This document shows positions 58,750 to 64,000 of a stretch of 64,000 nt of DNA, one piece after another; within the stretch, counting starts at the first letter, position 1, and every line of letters starts with the position of its first letter. Origin of the DNA: Brachybacterium massiliense (GTDB lineage: Bacteria > Actinomycetota > Actinomycetes > Actinomycetales > Dermabacteraceae). The stretch is from the NCBI RefSeq assembly GCF_900184245.1, contig NZ_FXXB01000008.1, positions 62,001 to 126,000 on the forward strand, read 5' to 3'. The notes under the pieces were generated by a model. It was given only the letters and a program-made list of their open reading frames with translations. It was not told where the DNA came from and did not search any database. The translations under genes and the position numbers were made by a program.

Positions 58750-60624
58750 GTGTCCACCACCGAGCAGCGCCTCGTCGTCCCGTCGCACGGCACCGACGAG
58801 ATGCTCCCGTCGGCCCCGGCCGCCGATGCCCCCACCCCTCCTGACGAGGTGGCGATCTGCTCCGATCCGGAGGCTCTTCGCGCCCTCGCCCCCGCGCAGC
58901 TGCCGGGCCTGGCCCGCACCCTGCGACGGCGCCTGGTGGAGATCTGCTCCCGCAGCGGCGGGCACCTGGGACCGAACCTCGGCGTGGTCGAGCTGACGAT
59001 CGCCCTGCACCGCGAGTTCCGCTCCCCGTCCGAGCCGATCGTCTTCGACACCGGCCACCAGGCCTACGTCCACAAGATGCTCACCGGCCGTGCGGACCTC
59101 GAGGGGCTGCGCACCGCGGGCGGTGTCGCGGGCTACCCGGACCGGCGCGAGTCCGCGCACGACCTGGTCGAGAACTCCCACGCCTCGGGCTCGATCGCCT
59201 GGGCCCACGGCCTGGACCGTGCGAAGCGCCTCTCCGGTGAGGAGGGCGCCTCGGTCGCGGTGATCGGCGACGGCGCGCTCACCGGCGGCGTGGGCCTCGA
59301 GGCCCTCAACCTGCTCGCGGCGGACACCGGCTCCCGCGCGGTCGTGGTGCTCAACGACAACACCCGCTCCTACGCCCCGACCGTCGGCGGCATCGCCGCC
59401 CACCTCGCCGCCCTGCGCGAGGGAGAGGTCGCCCCCGGTGAGGACATGTTCACCGCGCTCGGCCTGACCTACCTCGGACCGATCGACGGGCACGACCTCG
59501 AGGCCCTCGCCGAGGCCCTCACCGCCGCCCGGCGCGCCGCCGAGGACCCGCACAGCGCGGGCGTGCTCGTGCACGTCCTGACCCGCAAGGGCGCCGGCTT
59601 CGCCCGCGCCGAGGCCGACGCCGTGGACCACTGGCACGCCACCGGACCGTTCCCGCTCGAGGACGCCGAGACGCCGAAGACCACCGCCCCCACCTGGACC
59701 TCCCATCTGGGTGCGGCGGTGCTCGAGGCCGCCCGCGCGGACGAGCGCGTGATCGCCCTCAGCGCGGCGATGATCGACCCCGTGGGCCTGACCCCGATGC
59801 AGCAGGAGATGCCCGAGCGGGTGCTCGACGTCGGCATCGCCGAGCAGCTCGCGCTCGATACCGCGGCCGGACTCTCCGCCGGCGGGCGCAGACCCGTGGT
59901 CTCGCTCTACGCGACCTTCCTCAACCGTGCGATCGACCAGCTGCTGCTCGACGTGGCTCTGCACGGCGAGGACGTCACGATCACCCTGGACCGCGCCGGG
60001 GTCACCGGCGATGACGGCCCCAGCCACCACGGCATCTGGGATCTGGCGCTGGCCGCCCAGGTGCCTGGGCTCTCGCTGTGGGCACCGCGGGACGCCGCCC
60101 GGCTCGACGCCGCGGTTCCCGCCGCACTCGCACAGCCCGGCCCCTCCCTGGTGCGCTTCCCCAAGGGCGCCTGCCCGCCCGAGCTGCCGGCCCTCGTGCA
60201 GCTGCCGGCAGGAGACGTGCTCGCCGGGCGCCCGCAGCAGCGGCCGGACATCCTGCTGGTGAGCATCGGAGCGCTGGCCGGCCGCGCCGTCGAGGCCGCC
60301 GAGGCGCTCATGGCCGACGCCCCCGAGCTGAACGTGCTCGTGCTCGACCCCGTGCGGGCGCTGCCGCTGGGGGAGGAGCTGCTGGATCTCGCCGCCTCCG
60401 CACGCGCGGTGGTCACCCTCGAGGACGGGTTGGCCGAGACGGGTATCGGGACTTCCCTCGGTGCGCGCCTGGCCCACCGTGCCACCCTCGGGGCGCCGGG
60501 GCCGGTACTGCGGAACCTCGGGGTGCGGAGCGAGTTCATCGCCCACGGCAAGCGCGATGCGATCCTCGCCGAGCAGGGGCTGGACGCGGCCGGGATCCTG
60601 GAGAGCCTGCGCACGCTGCGGTGA
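58750..60624 (+). CDS. dxs: 1-deoxy-D-xylulose-5-phosphate synthase
   Basis: A 624-residue TPP-dependent enzyme, first in the MEP isoprenoid pathway, joining pyruvate and glyceraldehyde 3-phosphate. GHLGPNLGVVELTIALH and FDTGHQAYVHKMLTG lie near the N-terminus, VIGDGALTGG binds TPP, and DVGIAEQLALDTAAGLS and GDDGPSHHGIWDLAL follow. GTG 58750 is chosen because GGGAGGA is six bases upstream. The preceding 90 nt of open frame look untranslated. It converges on map with only 13 bp between stops and no obvious hairpin. Confidence 0.95.
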   Translation: MSTTEQRLVVPSHGTDEMLPSAPAADAPTPPDEVAICSDPEALRALAPAQLPGLARTLRRRLVEICSRSGGHLGPNLGVVELTIALHREFRSPSEPIVFDTGHQAYVHKMLTGRADLEGLRTAGGVAGYPDRRESAHDLVENSHASGSIAWAHGLDRAKRLSGEEGASVAVIGDGALTGGVGLEALNLLAADTGSRAVVVLNDNTRSYAPTVGGIAAHLAALREGEVAPGEDMFTALGLTYLGPIDGHDLEALAEALTAARRAAEDPHSAGVLVHVLTRKGAGFARAEADAVDHWHATGPFPLEDAETPKTTAPTWTSHLGAAVLEAARADERVIALSAAMIDPVGLTPMQQEMPERVLDVGIAEQLALDTAAGLSAGGRRPVVSLYATFLNRAIDQLLLDVALHGEDVTITLDRAGVTGDDGPSHHGIWDLALAAQVPGLSLWAPRDAARLDAAVPAALAQPGPSLVRFPKGACPPELPALVQLPAGDVLAGRPQQRPDILLVSIGALAGRAVEAAEALMADAPELNVLVLDPVRALPLGEELLDLAASARAVVTLEDGLAETGIGTSLGARLAHRATLGAPGPVLRNLGVRSEFIAHGKRDAILAEQGLDAAGILESLRTLR

Positions 60625-60637
60625 GCGCGGGCTCCGC

Positions 60638-61459
60638 TCAGCCCAGCGAGCTGCGCGGGGAGGGATCGTCCGCGCGGGCGGTGAGGATGACCGGCGCGCC
60701 GTCGGTGACCTGGAGCGTGTGCTCCGCATGCGCGCCGCGCGAGCCGTCGGCCGAAAGCTGGGTCCAGCCGTCGCGCGCGTCCACCGTGAGCTCCGAGGTG
60801 GTGGGCACCAGGAACGGCTCGACCGTGATCAGCTGACCGGCCACCAGCTCCGTGCCGCTGCCGGGAGTGCCGTGGTTGGGCACGAACGGCGCCTCGTGCA
60901 TGGTGCGGCCCACGCCGTGGCCGCCGAAGCGCTCGTTGATCGTGTAGCCGAGCGCATGCGCCCGGTTCATCACCGCATGGCCGATGTCGCCCACGGTGGC
61001 GCCCGCGGTGACCTGGTCGATGCCCGCCCACATCACGCTCTCCGTATCGCGGATCAGCTGCAGATCCTCCGGCCGTGGAGCGCCCACGGCGACCGTCAGG
61101 CAGGAGTCCGCGACCCAGCCCTCCACCTCGACCGCGAAGTCGAGGGAGAGCAGGTCGCCGTCCTCGAGCACGCGGTCATAGGGGCGACCGTGGAGCACGC
61201 CGTCGTTGAGCGAGGTGCAGATGACGTACCCGAAGGGCGAGGCCCCGAAGACGGGGTGGTAGTCGACGTAGCAGCTGGTGGCGCCGGCCTCGCGGATCAG
61301 GCGGTGCGCCTCGGCGTCCACCTCCAGCAGGTTCCAGCCCACGTCGACCACACTGCGCAGATGCGAGAGCACCGAGGCGACGAACTCGCCGGCGGGACGA
61401 GCTTGCTCGAGGGTGGGGAGCTCCTGGGAGGAGCTGCGACGGCGCCTGCCGAGGATCAT
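60638..61459 (-). CDS. map: Methionine aminopeptidase, type I
   Basis: A 273-residue metallopeptidase that removes initiator Met from new proteins. The metal ligands are in LDFAVEVEGWVADS (two Asp), GHGVG (His), TVEPFL (Glu) and HAEHTLQV (Glu). The start ATG overlaps the ctaA stop (ATGA), so its translation is tied to heme A synthase. There may be other map genes elsewhere. Confidence 0.93.
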   Translation of the reverse strand: MILGRRRRSSSQELPTLEQARPAGEFVASVLSHLRSVVDVGWNLLEVDAEAHRLIREAGATSCYVDYHPVFGASPFGYVICTSLNDGVLHGRPYDRVLEDGDLLSLDFAVEVEGWVADSCLTVAVGAPRPEDLQLIRDTESVMWAGIDQVTAGATVGDIGHAVMNRAHALGYTINERFGGHGVGRTMHEAPFVPNHGTPGSGTELVAGQLITVEPFLVPTTSELTVDARDGWTQLSADGSRGAHAEHTLQVTDGAPVILTARADDPSPRSSLG

Positions 61460-62508
61460 CGTGCCTCCGTGCCGCGGTGCGCGGCGCGTGTGCCGGCCTC
61501 CGCGCTGGTGTCGCCGGTCGGTGCGGCCTGCGGCTCCTGCCAGGTGACCAGCCGCGCCCCCACCCAGGCGATCCCGGCGGCGAACACCGCGGCGCCCAGC
61601 AGGTGGAGGAACACGATCAGCTCGGGCAGGCCGGTGAAGTACTGGATGTAGCCGATCACGCCCTGCGCGAGGGTCAGGGCCACCAGCCACCAGGCGGCGC
61701 CGATCGCCTCGCGGCGGGCCCGGGCGCGGTGCAGGATCACCAGCAGCACCGCGAGCACGGTGCAGAAGGCGTACACCGAGACGGCGTGGATGCGCGAGAT
61801 CAGCACCGGATCGATGTCGATGCGGGTGACCTCGCCGGCATCGCCGGAGTGGGGGCCCGTGCCGGTGACGAGGGTGCCCAGCACCAGCACCACGAAGCCG
61901 AGCACCGCGAGCGGCACGAAGGCGCTCAGCGCCGCTCTCGGGACGGCGAGGCGGATCCGGCCGTCGCCGTCGTACAGGCGCACCAGCAGCACCGTCGACA
62001 GGGCCACGAGCACCGGAGAGATCAGGAAGTGCGGGCTGACGATGCCGGGGTGCAGGTCCAGCCACACCACGAAGGCGCCGATGCCCGCCTGCAGAGCGGT
62101 GCCGATCAGCGGCACCAGCGCCAGACGGCGGAAGCCGGTCCCCTTGTGGCCCAGCCAGCGCCAGGCCACCAGCAGCACCGCGACGGCGAAGACGCTCAGC
62201 ACGCCCGTCAGGGAGCGGTTGCCGAACTCGACGAAGGGATGGATCCCGGCCTCGAGGGTCAGCTCGGGGGTGAACTGCCCGGGCTCGCAGTGCGGCCAGG
62301 AGGAGCAGCCCAGTCCGCTCGCGGTCAGTCGCACCGCGCCACCCGAGAGGATGATGCCCATCTGGCAGATCAGGTTGCCCCAGAGCACGAACGCCGCCAC
62401 CCGCGCGCGACGCACCGGTCCCCAGGACGGCAGCCGAGGGTCGGGGAGGGTGGTGATGCGGCCGTGGCGCTCAGGGGTCCGCCGTGCGGCGGCGACGGGG
62501 GTGGACAT
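61456..62508 (-). CDS. ctaA: Heme A synthase
   Basis: A 350-residue COX15-type protein that converts heme O to heme A for the aa3 oxidase. About eight membrane helices are visible, with GGAVRLTASGLGCSSWPHC near the start, conserved HPFVEFGNR, VTGTGPHSGD and SRIHAVSVYAF. It serves ctaD at 8.8 kb. The ATG 62508 has TAGACT seven bases upstream and no ribosome binding site. Confidence 0.93.
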   Translation of the reverse strand: MSTPVAAARRTPERHGRITTLPDPRLPSWGPVRRARVAAFVLWGNLICQMGIILSGGAVRLTASGLGCSSWPHCEPGQFTPELTLEAGIHPFVEFGNRSLTGVLSVFAVAVLLVAWRWLGHKGTGFRRLALVPLIGTALQAGIGAFVVWLDLHPGIVSPHFLISPVLVALSTVLLVRLYDGDGRIRLAVPRAALSAFVPLAVLGFVVLVLGTLVTGTGPHSGDAGEVTRIDIDPVLISRIHAVSVYAFCTVLAVLLVILHRARARREAIGAAWWLVALTLAQGVIGYIQYFTGLPELIVFLHLLGAAVFAAGIAWVGARLVTWQEPQAAPTGDTSAEAGTRAAHRGTEAR

Positions 62509-62515
62509 GGTCCCG

Positions 62516-62521
62516 AGTCTA
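62516..62521 (-). promoter_or_regulatory. Leaderless-type -10 for ctaA-map
   Basis: On the minus strand TAGACT, seven bases (CGGGACC), then the ctaA ATG. Confidence 0.5.
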
Positions 62522-62585
62522 GATTCCGCTCCCGGGAGATTGCTGATCCGTGCGGGACGATGCGACGGACGACGCATCCGTGCGC

Positions 62586-63380
62586 TCAGCTGTCCGTCCA
62601 GCGGAACCAGCGGATCACCGCGAGCGTCCCGCCCACCGCCCAGGCCAGCAGCACCACGACCGATCCGATCGAGAAGCTGCCCGAGGCCAGGCACGCCCGC
62701 AGCAGCTCGCCGAGCGCGCCCGAGGGCAGCAGATCCACCAGACCGCTCAGGATCCGCGGATAGGTCGAGGCGGGGAAGGCGACACCGCCCGCGGCCACCA
62801 TCAGCACGAACAGCAGGTTCGAGACCGCCAGCACCGCCTCGGTGCGCAGCGTCCCCGCGACCAGCATGCCGAGCGCCCCGAAGGCGACCGTGCCGATCAG
62901 CCACACCGGCACCATCGCCGCGAGCCCCAGCAGCTCGGGCCGCCAGCCGATGATCAGCGCGATCAGTCCCAGCACCACCACCTGCAGCACATGGGTGGTG
63001 AGAGTGGCGAGGATCTTCCCCGCGAGATAGCCGCTGCGGCCCAGGGGAGTGGTGGCCACCCAGCGCAGCACCCCGTTGCGGCGGTCGAAGCCGGTGAGGA
63101 TCGCCTGGGAGGTGAAGGAGGTGGAGATCAGCGCGGTCGCGAAGGTCGCGGCGACCGCGGTGTCCACCGCGGCCACGCCCTCGAGACGTCCCAGCGGCAG
63201 CAGCCACAGCCCGATCAGCACCATCGCCGGCAGCGCCACGGCGACGGTGAGCTGCTCGCCGTTGGACAGCAGCACTCTCGTCTCGAGCCCGGCATGGGCG
63301 AGGATGCGGCGCAGAGCGGGGGCCGGGCGCGGCGTGCGCTCGGAACGGGCCTCGGTGCTCCGGTCCCGGGTGGCGGTCAT
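62586..63380 (-). CDS. ABC-2 type transporter permease
   Basis: A 264-residue six-helix permease. Hydrophobic segments occur near residues 45-65, 75-95, 110-132, 138-160, 168-190 and 230-250. It resembles the DrrB-like family of exporters. Its start overlaps the ATPase stop by four bases, so the two form one transporter. The substrate is unknown. Proximity to ctaA is common in actinobacteria. Confidence 0.88.
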   Translation of the reverse strand: MTATRDRSTEARSERTPRPAPALRRILAHAGLETRVLLSNGEQLTVAVALPAMVLIGLWLLPLGRLEGVAAVDTAVAATFATALISTSFTSQAILTGFDRRNGVLRWVATTPLGRSGYLAGKILATLTTHVLQVVVLGLIALIIGWRPELLGLAAMVPVWLIGTVAFGALGMLVAGTLRTEAVLAVSNLLFVLMVAAGGVAFPASTYPRILSGLVDLLPSGALGELLRACLASGSFSIGSVVVLLAWAVGGTLAVIRWFRWTDS

Positions 63381-64000
63381 CGCAGCTCCTGCTCGCTCGG
63401 GGCCGTCACGCTCGCGGCGGGGCCGACGGGGTCGGGACCGGGTGCCGACGGATGCTCCTGGTCCATCAGGTCCAGCAGCACCGACTCCAGATCGGCCGCG
63501 CCGCCCGAGGTGATCTCGAGCTGCGCGCCGTGGCGCGCGGCGGCCGCGCGCAGGTCGGCCTCGAGCGCGGGCGCCACGCGCGGGTCGACGCCGGTCGCGG
63601 TGGCCTGGAGCACCAGCGCGCCGTCCGCCGAGCGGTGGGAGCTGATCACGTCCTGCACGGAGCCGGAGGCGAGGACGCGGCCGTGGGAGATCACGCGCAC
63701 GGCATCGGCGAGGCCCACCACGTCGTCCATCAGGTGCGTGGTGAGCACCACCGCGGTGCCGGTGCGGGCGAGACCGCGGATGAGCTCGCGCACCCGCCGA
63801 CGGATCGAGGGATCCATCCCGGCGGTGGGCTCGTCGAGGAAGACGAGGTCGGGGCGCCCGATGATCGCCAGCGCAAGGGCCAGGCGCTGCCGCTGGCCTC
63901 CTGACAGGCGGCGCACCAGCGTGCGGCCGAACGTGTCGATGCCGAGGTGCTCGGCGACCTCCACGACGTCCAGGGGATCGGCGTGCAGGCTCGCCCCGTA
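63377..64000 (-). CDS. ABC transporter ATP-binding protein (5' end beyond window)
   Basis: The last 207 codons of an ATPase of the DrrA/ABC-2 type. Visible are the signature LSGGQRQRLALALA, Walker B LVFLDEPTAGMD, and the H-loop LTTHLMDD. The open frame runs on to base 64000, so Walker A and the start are outside. A C-terminal extension (about 60 residues, VDPRVAPALEADLRAAA) is present. It pairs with the permease downstream through a 4-bp overlap. Confidence 0.9.
   Translation of the reverse strand, partial: YGASLHADPLDVVEVAEHLGIDTFGRTLVRRLSGGQRQRLALALAIIGRPDLVFLDEPTAGMDPSIRRRVRELIRGLARTGTAVVLTTHLMDDVVGLADAVRVISHGRVLASGSVQDVISSHRSADGALVLQATATGVDPRVAPALEADLRAAAARHGAQLEITSGGAADLESVLLDLMDQEHPSAPGPDPVGPAASVTAPSEQELR

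Overview
The window is about 70% G+C chromosome from an actinobacterium. It has a bcc/aa3 respiratory branch with a diheme cytochrome c1, SepH, DUF3043, DUF3093, DUF3159, DUF3710, DUF4193 and DUF5998 proteins, a PASTA-type Ser/Thr kinase beside an Rv2175c-like DNA-binding protein, and many genes with no ribosome binding site but a TANNNT box 6-7 nt before the start codon. The gene content suggests a Micrococcales member, possibly Dermabacteraceae/Brachybacterium-like; that placement is inference. All clear genes are housekeeping or conserved actinobacterial genes. I see no insertion sequence, prophage, CRISPR array, rRNA or tRNA.

Layout. 1-7.4 kb: a thioredoxin, a DEAD-box helicase, aspS, a DUF3043 protein, an M20 peptidase with a coupled small membrane protein, and a HesB/ErpA Fe-S carrier. 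7.8-16.4 kb: terminal respiration, ctaC-ctaD-ctaF (+) facing ctaE-qcrC-qcrA-qcrB (-), with one small orphan gene and about 600 nt of apparent non-coding DNA between them. 16.6-24.9 kb: trpD, a stand-alone RAM protein, a DEDDh/GIY-YIG fusion nuclease, a long-chain acyl-CoA ligase, glucokinase, a membrane protein, an esterase and plsC. 25-30.3 kb: class II DAHP synthase, PASTA kinase, Rv2175c-like protein and polyprenyl synthase, syntenic with the mycobacterial aroG-pknL-Rv2175c-idsA2 locus. 30.4-35.8 kb: DUF4192, metX, a universal stress protein, the primary sigma factor, a GNAT acetyltransferase and a small zinc-ribbon-like protein.

36-44.7 kb: topoisomerase IV, with parE (+) coupled to hisF and a membrane phosphoesterase, and parC (-) coupled to a membrane protein; a hexose-6-phosphate epimerase lies between. 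44.8-55.4 kb: a GNAT/acyl-CoA ligase fusion, DUF5998, an alkaline-phosphatase-fold protein, sepH, DUF4193, DUF3093, dut-DUF3710-DUF3159 and a TrmA/RumA-type RNA methyltransferase. This resembles the mycobacterial sigA-dut neighbourhood. 55.7-64 kb: aconitase with a striking palindromic operator candidate, dxs, the ctaA-map pair, and an ABC-2 exporter whose ATPase runs off the right edge.

No obviously new multi-gene system is present. The strongest signals beyond annotation are the set of leaderless-type starts, the palindrome before acn, a possible oxidative-stress sigma promoter overlapping the sigA promoter, a recurrent terminator design (stem base ending in CCTTC, no U-tract), parE-hisF coupling, and an uncharacterised small gene inside the respiratory block.
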